This document shows positions 1 through 7,900 of a stretch of 14,436 bases of DNA, one piece after another. The translations under genes and the position numbers were made by a program. Origin of the DNA: an uncultured Clostridia bacterium (GTDB taxonomy: Bacteria > Bacillota > Clostridia > TANB77 > CAG-508); assembly GCA_949746285.1 (NCBI GenBank), contig CATJZH010000076.1:1-14436 (forward strand), in the 5' to 3' direction. The notes under the pieces are model-generated. The model saw only the letters and a program-made list of their open reading frames with translations, was not told the DNA's origin and did not search any database. Each line of letters begins with the position of its first letter. The stretch's first letter is position 1.

Positions 1-570
1 AATGATGAGCTAGATAGTAATGCAAAAGCAGAAGCTATCAAAAAGTTAATTGGAGCTAATTATGTTCCAACTAAGAAATATTCAGATGATGTTGCAACTG
101 TTAAAAATGAAAACAAACAATTAAAAAATGACATTAAAGCAAAAGATACTGAAATAGAAGGATATAAAAACTCACAATTAACTGATGACCAAAAGAAACA
201 AAAAGAGCTTGAGAATATTGCAAATACCAAAAGAGATTTAGCAATAGAAAGAAGTCAAATTCAAGCAGAAAAAATCTTATCAAAAGTAATAACTGATGAG
301 AAAGAGTTAGAAAGTTTAGTTAAAGATATTTCAAAAGAAGATATTGAAGCTACAAAATTATTAGCACAAAACATAGTAAATACTATAACTAAACAAAAAG
401 AAGCAACAGAAGCGAAAATTAGAGGAGAACTAATAAATGATACACCTAAGCCAACAGGTGGAGAAGGTGATAAACCTATGACAAAAGAAACGTTCTCTAA
501 ATTAAGCTATAACGAACAAGTAAAATATAAAATAGAAAACCCAGAAGGGTATAAACAATTATTTAATTAA
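1..570 (+). CDS. Phage scaffold protein, 3' part (GP20-like)
   Basis: This is an open frame from the window edge to TAA at 568-570, giving 189 residues; the start lies outside the window. The product is highly charged and helical. Its centre is a long coiled coil (about residues 25-135) rich in Lys, Glu, Asp and Gln, followed by a flexible Pro/Gly stretch with PKPTGGEG near residue 150 and an acidic/aromatic tail ending in YKQLFN. A charged coiled-coil protein directly upstream of the major capsid gene is typical of scaffolds that guide procapsid assembly and are then expelled or cleaved; the GP20 minor structural family of Firmicutes phages looks alike. The identification rests on position and composition rather than a diagnostic motif. 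Its stop is followed at once by the SD of the capsid gene, so the two are very likely co-transcribed. Confidence 0.75.
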   Translation, partial: NDELDSNAKAEAIKKLIGANYVPTKKYSDDVATVKNENKQLKNDIKAKDTEIEGYKNSQLTDDQKKQKELENIANTKRDLAIERSQIQAEKILSKVITDEKELESLVKDISKEDIEATKLLAQNIVNTITKQKEATEAKIRGELINDTPKPTGGEGDKPMTKETFSKLSYNEQVKYKIENPEGYKQLFN

Positions 571-573
571 AAG

Positions 574-590
574 AAGGAGTGATTTTAAGG
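574..590 (+). promoter_or_regulatory. SD plus AGG initiation site of capsid gene
   Basis: AAGGAG at 574-579 is followed by 8 nt and then AGG at 588-590, opening the frame R/M-A-G-T-Y-L. The only standard in-frame alternative upstream is GTG at 579, but it overlaps the last base of the SD and has no SD of its own. The next standard start downstream is TTG at 738, which would remove 50 residues. AGG is therefore the best-placed start. Confidence 0.75.
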
Positions 591-1607
591 GCAGGAACAT
601 ATTTAGGTATTCCATTCGATGAAGAAATTTTTGTTAATAAATGGGGGGCAGAACCAGACCCAGTATTAACAGCATTATTAGAAAGTGGGGCAGTAGTAAA
701 TAGCCCAGAAATTACATCAAATTTACAAGGAGCAGGTTTGCAATATACAATACCATTCTTAAAGGATATTGATAGTGAAGACCCACTAGTAAATGATGGT
801 AAAACAGATTTAACAACAAAAGAAGTAGAAGGTGACACACAAAGTGGTACAGCTTATAAAAGATGGAAAGGTTGGACTGCAAGAGACTTTATTAATGATG
901 TTCAAGGAGCAGACCCTATGGGACATATCATAGGTAGAGTTGCAAAATATTGGAACAAATATAGACAAAGACAAATTATAGCATTATTAAATGGTATTTT
1001 TGGAATTACAGGTGACACAGAATTATCACAACATACTTATAATGTTGCAACAACTGGTTCAAGTGTAACAGATGCCAATAAAATTGGTGCAACAACTCTT
1101 AATGATGCAATTACAAAAGCATTAGGAGACCACAAAGATAGTTTTGCAATGGCTATAATGCACTCTAATGTAGCAAAAACACTAGAAAACTTACAATTAC
1201 TAGAATATAGCAAATATACAGACCCATCAGGAATTACAAGACCATTAAACATTGGATATTATAATGGTAAATTAGTAATTGTAGATGATGGTATGCCAGT
1301 GGCAGACAGTGCAACAGCAACAGGAGAAAAAGAATATACAACTTATCTATTAGGAACAGGAAGCATCTTAATGGGTAAAGGAAATCAAAGTTATCCAGTA
1401 GAAGCTATGAGAGAACCAACTAAAAATGGTGGTCAAGAAACTCTTATTACAAGAGTAACAGAAGCTTTACACCCAAACGGATTTAGTTTTGAACCAATAA
1501 CAAAGAAATTAGTTTACAACGATACTGAATTATTTGACAGTGCAAGTTGGACAAGAAAAATGCCACACAAAACAATACCAATGGCAAAACTTGTAACTAA
1601 TGGATAA
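588..1607 (+). CDS. Major capsid protein, AGG start
   Basis: This gives 339 residues if translation begins at AGG 588. The product is predicted to be the HK97-fold shell subunit. The call rests on position between scaffold and connector genes, on length, and on sequence features common in capsid proteins of Firmicutes phages. These are an early stretch with GIPFDEE, a middle region with KYWNKYRQRQIIALLNGIFG that resembles the spine helix, a following IMHSNVAKTL segment, and a late region with the GSILMG and YPVEAMREP signatures. The protein would start MAGTYLGIPF if the first codon is read as methionine, a normal-looking capsid N-terminus. The oddity is the start codon: no ATG, GTG or TTG lies 5-12 nt after the strong SD. 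The stop overlaps the SD of the next gene, so translation is probably coupled. Confidence 0.88.
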   Translation, partial: RAGTYLGIPFDEEIFVNKWGAEPDPVLTALLESGAVVNSPEITSNLQGAGLQYTIPFLKDIDSEDPLVNDGKTDLTTKEVEGDTQSGTAYKRWKGWTARDFINDVQGADPMGHIIGRVAKYWNKYRQRQIIALLNGIFGITGDTELSQHTYNVATTGSSVTDANKIGATTLNDAITKALGDHKDSFAMAIMHSNVAKTLENLQLLEYSKYTDPSGITRPLNIGYYNGKLVIVDDGMPVADSATATGEKEYTTYLLGTGSILMGKGNQSYPVEAMREPTKNGGQETLITRVTEALHPNGFSFEPITKKLVYNDTELFDSASWTRKMPHKTIPMAKLVTNG

Positions 1608-1617
1608 GGAGGAAACT

Positions 1618-1977
1618 ATGTTTACAATAATTGATAATAAAGTATATATAGTTGAAAATAACAAGATGTTTCCAGTAAATGTATCAAGAGAAAAAGGTAT
1701 AGAAAAGGTAGGTCAAGCTAAAGACCTACCAAAGACCTATAATGTATATACAATAAATGAAATACTTGTTAAATTCAACATAAAAGACAATGAACCATAT
1801 TACTTTGATAAAGAGAAATATGAGAAAGAATTAGCAGAAGCTAAGGCAAAGAAAGAAGCAGAACTAAGAGAAGAATTAAAAGCAGAAGTAAAAGCCGAAA
1901 TGGAAGCAGAGGCTAAAAAAGGTCAAGCAAAACCTACTGGAGCAAAGCCAGCAGGAAATAAACCAGAAAATCAATAA
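1618..1977 (+). CDS. Small Lys/Glu/Ala-rich head-region protein of unknown function
   Basis: The product is 119 residues. ATG at 1618 is chosen over ATG 1600 because AAGGAGG at 1606-1612 lies 5 nt before it, whereas the 1600 start sits inside the capsid gene without an SD. The first 75 residues look like a small mixed alpha/beta domain (MFTIIDNKVYIVENNKMFPV). Residues about 76-105 form a highly charged Ala/Glu/Lys helix, and the end is a Lys/Pro/Gly tail that is probably disordered. Its place between capsid and head-tail connector fits a head decoration or fibre-like protein, or an assembly helper, but no family is recognised. It uses a normal ATG with a normal SD, which makes it a useful internal control for the AGG-started genes on either side. 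Confidence 0.8.
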   Translation: MFTIIDNKVYIVENNKMFPVNVSREKGIEKVGQAKDLPKTYNVYTINEILVKFNIKDNEPYYFDKEKYEKELAEAKAKKEAELREELKAEVKAEMEAEAKKGQAKPTGAKPAGNKPENQ

Positions 1978-1994
1978 GAGAGGAGGGCTAGCCT

Positions 1995-2336
1995 ATGATA
2001 ACAGAAGAAGAACAACTAAAAGAAATGCGAATAGAAATTCTGGAAGATGTTGAAGACGATAGCAAAGATGAAGTTTTTAAAATAAAACTAAAACGAGCTA
2101 AGTTCCGTTATCTTAGATTAGTTTATCCTTTTAGATATAGAGAAATGATAGATTTACCAGATGATTGTGCAAGAGATTGGCAAACAAAATGTGCTATTGA
2201 ATTACACAACCTAGCTGGAGATGAAAACTTAACTTCATATTCAGAAAATGGATTAAGTGAAACTTATGCTAGAGCAGGTATTTCACAAGACTTATTGAAT
2301 GAATTGCCACCACCAGAGGCAGGTGTCATTAAATGA
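1995..2336 (+). CDS. Head-tail connector / adaptor (gp6-like)
   Basis: The product is 113 residues from ATG 1995, with AGGAGG at 1981-1986 placed 8 nt upstream. It is mainly helical with an acidic N-terminus. A central R-Y-L-R-L-V-Y-P-F segment is followed by LPDDCARDWQTKCAIELHNLAG, then a SENGLSETYARAGIS stretch and a Pro-rich tail. The order helix, YP(F), second helix ending in L/AG, S-E-x-G-x-S-x-T-Y is familiar from the connector proteins that dock under the portal in HK97-like and SPP1-like phages (gp6/gp15 type). The position after the capsid genes agrees. The stop overlaps the next start as ATGA, which indicates tight translational coupling with the head closure gene. Confidence 0.8.
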   Translation: MITEEEQLKEMRIEILEDVEDDSKDEVFKIKLKRAKFRYLRLVYPFRYREMIDLPDDCARDWQTKCAIELHNLAGDENLTSYSENGLSETYARAGISQDLLNELPPPEAGVIK

Positions 2337-2701
2337 GTAGAAGTAAATGGAAGAAAAAATCATTATATATTGCAAGTTTCTTAAAAGACGATATGGACGA
2401 TTACGGACAAATTATTGCTACTTATGACGAGCCAGTATTCATAGGACTAGAAAATATACAACCATTAAGTGGTAGTACAGATATAGAAGAATATGGAAAC
2501 AAAGTAAGTAAAATGCAAAAGGTATTATTAGACTATGATAAGTATATAGGAAAATTTAAAGAAAACGACCTTGCTTATATAGAAGATGTAACACCAGAAG
2601 GCGAAGAAGTCTATGGAGATAATGCAAATTATCGTATAGACAGTGTAAGAAATCAAAATAGAAAAATAGCAATATATTTTGAGAAATTGCCTAACAAGTA
2701 G
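2333..2701 (+). CDS. Head closure / head-tail adaptor protein
   Basis: The product is 122 residues, and its ATG overlaps the previous stop (ATGA), so it is probably translated by reinitiation. The N-terminus is strongly basic (MSRSKWKKKS) and is followed by beta-strand-rich sequence, including Y-D-E-P and a G-Y-x-G-K-like element (DYDKYIGKFKENDLAYIED), and a late NYRIDSVRNQNRKIAIYFEKL strand pair. Small beta-rich proteins of this length between the connector and the gp10-like gene are head closure or stopper proteins that seal the filled head and receive the tail. The assignment is mainly positional. The last codons and stop (TAG at 2699-2701) form part of the SD for the following gene. Confidence 0.65.
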   Translation: MSRSKWKKKSLYIASFLKDDMDDYGQIIATYDEPVFIGLENIQPLSGSTDIEEYGNKVSKMQKVLLDYDKYIGKFKENDLAYIEDVTPEGEEVYGDNANYRIDSVRNQNRKIAIYFEKLPNK

Positions 2702-2712
2702 GTGATAATATG
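2699..2712 (+). promoter_or_regulatory. SD with ordinary ATG; twin of the AGG site at 9262
   Basis: TAGGTGATAATATG reads: stop TAG, SD core GGTGA at 2701-2705, 4 nt, then ATG at 2710. The site at 9262-9275 has the same layout (TAGGTGATAAAAGG: stop, GGTGA, 4 nt) but with AGG where ATG stands here. This makes it a natural control for the AGG start. Confidence 0.75.
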
Positions 2713-3243
2713 GCAAAATTTGAAACGCACTTATCATTATCAAGTCTAGACGAAATGATAAAAAGATATGAAAATAGGAAGAAAAATTATCCTAAAATAG
2801 CTAAAAATATAGTAAATAGACTTGCAAATGAAATGCTAGAAGATGTAAAACAAGCAACATCTCCACACGGAGGAAAACCATATAAAGATACTGAGTTAGT
2901 ACCAGCTATATTAGAGGGAAATACTGCTACAGCAGGAATAAAAAATAATACAGATAAAGCATATTTTAATGAGTTTGGTACTGGTATTGTAGGTAGTCAA
3001 AATCCACATATTGCAGAAGAGCTAGCAAAAGAAGGTTATAAATATGATGTAAATTCATATGGAGAAGTTGGTTGGTGGTATCCTACAACAGAAGATGACC
3101 CTAACCCAACTAAAAGAGAAGTTGAAAATGGTTGGATAGCTTGGACTAAAGGTTTACCAGCACAAAAAGCATTTTATGAAGCATTAAAAAAAGCAGAGGA
3201 AAGATTTAAAAAAGTTGGAGTAGAAGAACTACAAAAGGAGTGA
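2710..3243 (+). CDS. HK97-gp10-like neck/tail protein
   Basis: The product is 177 residues from ATG 2710. The N-terminal half is helical (residues about 10-55). The segment KAYFNEFGTGIVG follows, with the aromatic-x-E-F/Y-G-T-G signature typical of the HK97 gp10 family, then NPHIAEELAKEG. A later Trp-rich stretch (VGWWYPTTEDD) leads to GLPAQKAFYEAL, matching the G-x-P-A-x-x-F-x-x-A ending common in this family. Such proteins sit at the tail-to-head joining region or act as tail completion factors. It follows the head closure gene and precedes the tail completion gene, as expected. Its stop TGA lies between the SD and the AGG start of the next gene. Confidence 0.85.
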   Translation: MAKFETHLSLSSLDEMIKRYENRKKNYPKIAKNIVNRLANEMLEDVKQATSPHGGKPYKDTELVPAILEGNTATAGIKNNTDKAYFNEFGTGIVGSQNPHIAEELAKEGYKYDVNSYGEVGWWYPTTEDDPNPTKREVENGWIAWTKGLPAQKAFYEALKKAEERFKKVGVEELQKE

Positions 3244-3251
3244 GATAAAGG
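3235..3251 (+). promoter_or_regulatory. SD plus AGG initiation site of tail completion gene
   Basis: AAGGAG at 3235-3240 is followed by 8 nt and AGG at 3249-3251, the same spacing as at the capsid gene. The codon directly before AGG is an in-frame TAA (3246-3248), so no upstream start can be used. The first standard start downstream is GTG 3369, which has no SD and would discard 40 residues. Confidence 0.8.
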
Positions 3252-3668
3252 AGAACAGAACTATATAATCAATTATATCAATATGCAAAACAATATATAG
3301 AACAAAAATCTAATTACTCGCCTAAGGTTCTTAAATCAGCACCAACCGAAAGTAAAATATTTCCGCTAGTGATATTTGATAAACCAAAGATAGTATTAGA
3401 TGATGAAACACTATGCTATGGAGAACAAAAATATAAAATAAAATTTGATATAGAAATATATGCGACAGACAAGTCTGTTGGAAGCAAAAAAATAGCCAAG
3501 CAAACTATTATAGGAGAACTTGAAAACTTAATATATGAGGCGTTTGAAGAACATTACAGATTTAAAGGAAATGAGCCACAAGTAAGACCAAATGCAGATG
3601 TAAATGTTTCAAGAGAAGTTATAATGTTTGAAGGCAAAATGAAAAATAATATTATTTATAGGAGGTAA
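3249..3668 (+). CDS. Tail completion / tail terminator-like protein, AGG start
   Basis: The product is 139 residues from AGG 3249. The region before GTG 3369 is clearly coding: it continues the frame without stops and gives a helical N-terminus (RTELYNQLYQYAKQYIEQKS) followed by PKVLKSAPTESKIFPLVIFDKP. A short N-terminal helix, a Phe-Pro-hydrophobic strand, then sequence with YGEQKYKIKFDIEIYATD and a helix ending in ENLIYEAFEEHYRF recall the tail terminator or completion proteins that cap the tail tube. The assignment is by fold impression and position, just before the tail tube gene. The last two sense codons are both AGG and encode Arg-Arg while also forming the SD (AGGAGG) of the next gene, so internal AGG remains an ordinary arginine codon here. 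Confidence 0.7.
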   Translation, partial: RRTELYNQLYQYAKQYIEQKSNYSPKVLKSAPTESKIFPLVIFDKPKIVLDDETLCYGEQKYKIKFDIEIYATDKSVGSKKIAKQTIIGELENLIYEAFEEHYRFKGNEPQVRPNADVNVSREVIMFEGKMKNNIIYRR

Positions 3669-3678
3669 TTGCTGAAGG
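3660..3678 (+). promoter_or_regulatory. SD plus AGG initiation site of tail tube gene
   Basis: AGGAGG at 3660-3665 is followed by 10 nt and AGG at 3676-3678. The codon directly before AGG is an in-frame TGA (3673-3675), ruling out any upstream start. The first standard in-frame start is ATG 3727, with no SD, which would remove 17 residues. Confidence 0.8.
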
Positions 3679-4131
3679 GCAGGAGAAAATGAAGTAGAGA
3701 TAGTAGGACAAAGTGATATTGGCATAATGTTATATGGTAAAAAAAGAGGTGCAACAGCATTTGAGGAATTAGTTGAAATTAAAGATGTACCAGAGAGTGG
3801 GTCAGACCCAGAGCAAATCGAAGTAACTACATTAAAGAGCAAAATTAAACAATATGTGGCAGGTAGACAAGATAGTACATTACAAAACTTTTTATACAAC
3901 TATACAGAAAAAAACTATTTCACAAAGGTTATGCCATATTGTAATGGAGAAATACATGAATTTTTAATTGTATTCCAAGATAAGACAGGAACTTTAATTG
4001 AAGGTAGTGCAACTACAAGAAAAAATGCAGTATCACAAAATAGTGCAGTAGAAGCAACATTATCTATAACACCACAAAATATAGTAGATAAAAAGAGCAC
4101 AGAAGTTAGTGCGTTGTTACCAACAGCGTAG
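3676..4131 (+). CDS. Major tail tube protein, AGG start
   Basis: The product is 151 residues from AGG 3676. Read with methionine first it begins MAGENEVEIVGQSDIGIMLY, a plausible N-terminus for this family. The motif G-S-x-P-E-Q-I-E-V-T-T-L near residues 43-55 (GSDPEQIEVTTLKSKIKQYVAGRQD) is typical of the tail tube fold of lactococcal and clostridial siphophages, in which E-V-T-x-L is followed by a G-R-x-D or G-L-x-D turn. Later strands include EIHEFLIVFQDKTGTLIEG, and a short C-terminal tail follows. The protein should polymerise as rings around the tape measure protein. A start at ATG 3727 would cut the conserved first strand. Its position before the chaperone pair and the tape measure gene is canonical. 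Confidence 0.88.
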   Translation, partial: RAGENEVEIVGQSDIGIMLYGKKRGATAFEELVEIKDVPESGSDPEQIEVTTLKSKIKQYVAGRQDSTLQNFLYNYTEKNYFTKVMPYCNGEIHEFLIVFQDKTGTLIEGSATTRKNAVSQNSAVEATLSITPQNIVDKKSTEVSALLPTA

Positions 4132-4168
4132 TCTATAAAATTAATTAATTTAATGGAGGAAGAAGAAT

Positions 4169-4498
4169 ATGGAAACAATGGTAATTGAAATTGAAGAGAA
4201 AGAATACAAGTTAGGTTATCCTACTAGAAAGGATGCAATAAATGCTGAAAATCATGGATTAAGACTATTACAATTAGAAAATAGCCCATTGGCAGTAAGT
4301 GAGCAATTATTTTATACAGGATTATTAGCAAATCACCCTTCTATAACGTCAGATGAAGCAAGTAGATTGCTTGGTAAATACATAGAAGAAGGTGGAGAAA
4401 TAGGAGAAATAAACGAATTTCTAATTAAGCAATATTCGGCTTTTCAACAATCCCCAGATGGAAAGAAGAAAAAGAAAGTGAAAATAATCAAAATGTAA
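4169..4498 (+). CDS. Tail assembly chaperone G
   Basis: The product is 109 residues from ATG 4169, with GGAGG at 4155-4159 placed 9 nt upstream. It is a small acidic, helical protein beginning METMVIEIEEKEYKLGYPTR. Its C-terminus in the zero frame becomes a lysine run (DGKKKKKVKIIKM) with little protein character, which suggests that the A-rich stretch serves as a frameshift site rather than encoding a selected tail. Position between tail tube and tape measure is diagnostic for the G/GT pair, which coats the tape measure protein and recruits tail tube subunits during assembly. The -1 frame stays open past the zero-frame stop at 4496-4498 and leads to the T region. Confidence 0.8.
   Translation: METMVIEIEEKEYKLGYPTRKDAINAENHGLRLLQLENSPLAVSEQLFYTGLLANHPSITSDEASRLLGKYIEEGGEIGEINEFLIKQYSAFQQSPDGKKKKKVKIIKM
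4459..4480 (+). promoter_or_regulatory. Candidate -1 frameshift site of the tail chaperone
   Basis: The A-rich run contains two possible slip points in the G frame: T-GGA-AAG (4459-4465), similar to the lambda G-GGA-AAG site, and G-AAA-AAG (4468-4474), where the A-site AAG can re-pair as AAA. Neither is a perfect heptamer. A -1 shift here gives W-K-E-E-K-E-S-E-N-N and keeps the frame open to 4611. A +1 shift instead meets TGA at 4479-4481 at once, so -1 is the only productive direction. Confidence 0.6.
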
Positions 4499-4611
4499 AT
4501 TCCAACAATGGGGAAAGAATAGAAACTTTAAGTGAACTATTTAAAAAATATCTTATACCATTAGCAATACAAGTTCGGTATGCCTTTGCAAGAATTTTGG
4601 AACGATGACCC
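4459..4611 (+). CDS. -1 frame extension of the tail chaperone (linker of GT)
   Basis: Read in the -1 frame relative to G, this stretch encodes a hydrophilic linker followed by GERIETLSELFKKYLIPLAIQV, which looks like genuine protein and resembles the region that precedes the conserved F-W block of GT proteins. After V (codon GTT 4573-4575) the frame continues as R-Y-A-F-A-R-I-L-E-R to TGA at 4609-4611, and this ending does not look conserved. The expected continuation, G-M-P-L-Q-E-F-W, lies one base further along in the original frame. The segment is therefore probably the middle of a G-T fusion product rather than a free-standing gene. Confidence 0.55.
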
Positions 4612-4909
4612 AGACTTGCTATGGACATACCGAAATTTGTATATGCAGAAAATAGAAGATGATATAAAGCTAGAAAAAGAAATGATAAATTATAAGTGTT
4701 GGTTGCAAGGTTTTTATAATTATAACGCTATTGCAAGTGCATTTAGTAAAAATGCTAAATATTTTGATAAGCCAATGGAATTTAATGATAAACCCAAAAC
4801 ATCAGAAGAAAAAAGACAAGAATTAGTAGATAAGATAAAAGAACAGAAATCAAGAGCACAGATGTTATTAAAGCAGAGGAGTGAAAAAGAAGGGCAGAAA
4901 ACAGACTAG
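4580..4909 (+). CDS. Tail assembly chaperone T domain
   Basis: The product is 109 residues if begun at ATG 4580, back in the same frame as G. It starts MPLQEFWNDDPDLLWTYRNLY, a block typical of the T domain in tail chaperones of Gram-positive phages, then has a Trp/Tyr-rich middle (YKCWLQGFYNYNAIASAFSK) and a charged helical end. No SD precedes ATG 4580, and an in-frame TAG stands at 4562. Independent initiation is therefore unlikely, and expression through frameshifting from G is favoured. A fused product with a -1 shift near 4470 and a +1 shift near 4576 would have about 246 residues. The 3' end overlaps the AGG start of the tape measure gene by 19 nt in another frame. Confidence 0.7.
   Translation: MPLQEFWNDDPDLLWTYRNLYMQKIEDDIKLEKEMINYKCWLQGFYNYNAIASAFSKNAKYFDKPMEFNDKPKTSEEKRQELVDKIKEQKSRAQMLLKQRSEKEGQKTD
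4877..4893 (+). promoter_or_regulatory. SD plus AGG initiation site of tape measure gene
   Basis: AGGAG at 4877-4881 is followed by 9 nt and AGG at 4891-4893. In-frame TGA at 4882-4884 lies only two codons (AAA AGA) upstream, so no earlier start exists. The next standard in-frame start is GTG 5005, without an SD, which would remove 38 residues of a clear helical N-terminus. Confidence 0.8.
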
Positions 4910-7900
4910 AAGATAAAATTGCAGTAGATGCAAATAGTGCAGTTAGTGGAATAGATAAATTAATAAGCGAAGTTAAATCTTTAAAAAGTTCAGTAGAAGG
5001 CATTGTGTCATTAAAGCCTTTTCAAGGATTAATAGACCAAAGCATACTAACAAACAAACTACTTGGAACTATGAACACTAATATGGCTAATTTTATTAGT
5101 GAAATAAGAAATATTAGTTCTACTCCTATAAGAGAAGTAAATCAAGAAATCGAGAAAACTCCAAAACAAATGGGAATGACTGAACAAAGCATACTAAGTT
5201 TAGCCGAAAAATTAAAAACAACAGAAACACAACTTAGAAATTTTGGCGAGACTTCAAAAGCAAACAAATTAAAAGAAATGCTAAAAGCGATAAATGCAGA
5301 AACAACAGATGTAAAAGGCTCAATGAAAGAATTAAGACAATATATTGAAAAGGCTTTTGGAACAGATGCTTTAAAACAGTTTGACAAAGAACTTAAAAAT
5401 ATAGATAAATCTACACAAAAAGTAGGTAAGAAATCTAACTTTGGGCAGAGCCTAAAAACAGCACTAGGCATAGGAACAGTAGCTTTAGGTATAAGAAAAA
5501 CAGTAGGTTTTCTAAAAGATGCAACAAATGAAAGTATAGATTTTGTAGAGACACAAAACTTGTTCAATGTTTCAATGGGAAAAACAGTTGACCAATATGG
5601 AAACTTAGACAAAGAAGCAAGTAAATATTATACAAAAGCTGTTGCATTTCAAGATAAATTAAGTGAAAAACTAGGTATAAATATTGAAGAAAGTATGGAA
5701 TACCAAGCTTTATTTAATGCTATGTCAAAATCAATGGGAATAGCAGAAGAATATTCTTATAAGCTATCAGAGAACTTTACAAAGTTAGGATATGACTTAT
5801 CTTCTTTATATAATATAAATCCAGAAAATGCTATGCAAAAGTTAAGAGCAGGTTTATCAGGACAAACTAAACCATTAAGAGATTTAGGTTTAGATATAAC
5901 ACAGCAATCACTAGAACCATTATTAGATGAATTAGGGATAGATAGAAGTGTAAAGCAACTGTCACAAGCAGAAAAAATGGTTGCTAGATATATTGTTGTA
6001 TTAAGACAAGCCTCATTAGCACATGGCGATTTTGCTAAAACAATGGATAGTCCAGCAAATCAATTAAGAATATTTAATGCACAAATAACAGCTTTTAAGA
6101 GAAATATGGGGAATTTGTGGCAAGGGTTACTTGGTGGAATTTTACCATATGTAAATGCTGTTATGATGGTTATAAATGAACTTCTTAAAATGGTAGCAAA
6201 ACTATTTGGATTTAAAGTAGAAAGTCAGAATATAAGTGCAGGAATTGGAGCAGATGATTTAGCTAGTGATTTAGGAACAGCAACAGGGAAAGCAAAAGAA
6301 CTTAAAAAGCAGTTAATGGGATTTGATGAAATAAATAACATCACACTTGATAAGAACTCAGGCAGCGGAAGTGGAGCAAGTGTTGGAGGAATAGACCAAA
6401 GATTGCTTGATGCTATGAAAGAATATGATAACTTAATGGATAAAGTAAAGAATAAAGCTACAGAAATTAGAGACAAAATGATGGAATGGCTAGGATTTGA
6501 ACGAACAGAAGATGGTTGGAAATTAAAAGATGGACTAACAAATGCAGAAAAAATACTTGATGTTATGAAAATGATAGGAATAGCAATAGGAACTTGGAAG
6601 GTATCTAAAGCTGTAACTGACTTATTGCATAATTTAGGAATAATGAATAAAACTGATGCGTTTAGAATGGCGTTTGGAATAACATTGTTTACAACAGGTA
6701 TATTTGCTCAATATAAAGGTACAAAACATTTACTAGAAGGAGATGTAGACTTATTTACATTATTGGAGACTTTTTTAGGAACAACAGCAGGAACATGGGG
6801 AATTGTAAACATATTAAAAGCTACTAAATTAGGAAAAAAAATGTCATTAGGTAGACAAATTTCAATTGGATTAGGAGTAATGCTTGCATTTCAATCAATA
6901 CAAGTTATAACAGACGGAATAAAAAATAATGATATAAAGAAACAATTAATAGGAAGTTTAAAAGTAGGACTTGCAGGAGGATTTTTAATAGGTCAAAAAA
7001 GTGGATTTAAAATGGGATTAAAAGCAGGACTATTAATTACAATAGCCACCATAGAGATACAGTTAGCTATTGATATAGTAAAGTGGTGGAATGAATATTT
7101 TGATGAGTGGAAAGAAAAATTATATGCAAATAAAAAGGAATTAAATTTGGGAGAAATGATAAATGTAGGGTTTACATCAATAGGTCAAGGTGTTAATGAC
7201 AATATTATAGAGCCAATTTTTGGAGAAGATGCACTGCAACCTATTATAGATTGGACAGCAAAAGTTATGATTAAATTTGAACAGCTAGGAAAAGATATAA
7301 AGAAATGGTGGATAGATGGTGTTTCTCCGTGGTTTGCAAAAGAGAAGTGGCAAGAATTAGGTCAAAACGCAAGTCAAGGTATAGAAGAAAAATTTAATGA
7401 ATTTAAAGAAGGTTTTAAACCCATAGAGGATTGGTGGAATGTAAACGTTTCTCCGTGGTTTGCAAAAGAGAAGTGGCAAGAAATATCAAATAATGCCCGA
7501 AATGGTATAGAAGAAAAATTTAATGAATTTAAGCAACGATTTAAGCCAATAGAAGAATGGTGGAATGATAAAATCTCACCTTGGTTTACTATTGAAAAAT
7601 GGAAACAAGTAGCAAATAATGCCAAAATAGGAATTGAAAACAAATTTAATGAGTGGAAGAACAATTTTCATCCTATTCGAGAATGGTGGAATGATAAAGT
7701 AAAGCCATGGTTTACAAAAGAGAAATGGCAACAACTAGGAAGAGATGCTGTTCAGTCAATACAAGATACGTTTTCAAATTTTAACTTTAAAATAAAAATG
7801 CCACATTTTAGTTGGACTACTACTCCTGCTAGTGGCTGGATAGCTGAAACATTAAATGCATTAAATCTTCCAGCAAGTTTGCCAAAATTAAATGTTGAAT

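Noticed and set aside
579..581. GTG as capsid start
   Set aside because: It overlaps the SD (AAGGAG 574-579) and has no SD of its own; its three extra residues look unlike a capsid N-terminus.
3369..3371. GTG as start of the tail completion gene
   Set aside because: No SD, and 40 residues of clear coding sequence lie upstream behind a strong SD.
3687..3695. Tiny ORF ATG-AAG-TAG after AGGAG within the tail tube gene
   Set aside because: A two-codon ORF in another frame, most likely chance; it is too close to the real site to be separate, though a regulatory role cannot be excluded.
3727..3729. ATG as tail tube start
   Set aside because: No SD, and it would cut the first strand; the strong AGGAGG at 3660 points to AGG 3676.
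5005..5007. GTG as tape measure start
   Set aside because: No SD; 38 helical residues in frame upstream follow the SD at 4877.
5142..5612. Long minus-strand ORFs inside the tape measure and other genes
   Set aside because: They are antisense shadows of AT-rich coding sequence with no SD and no recognisable protein pattern.
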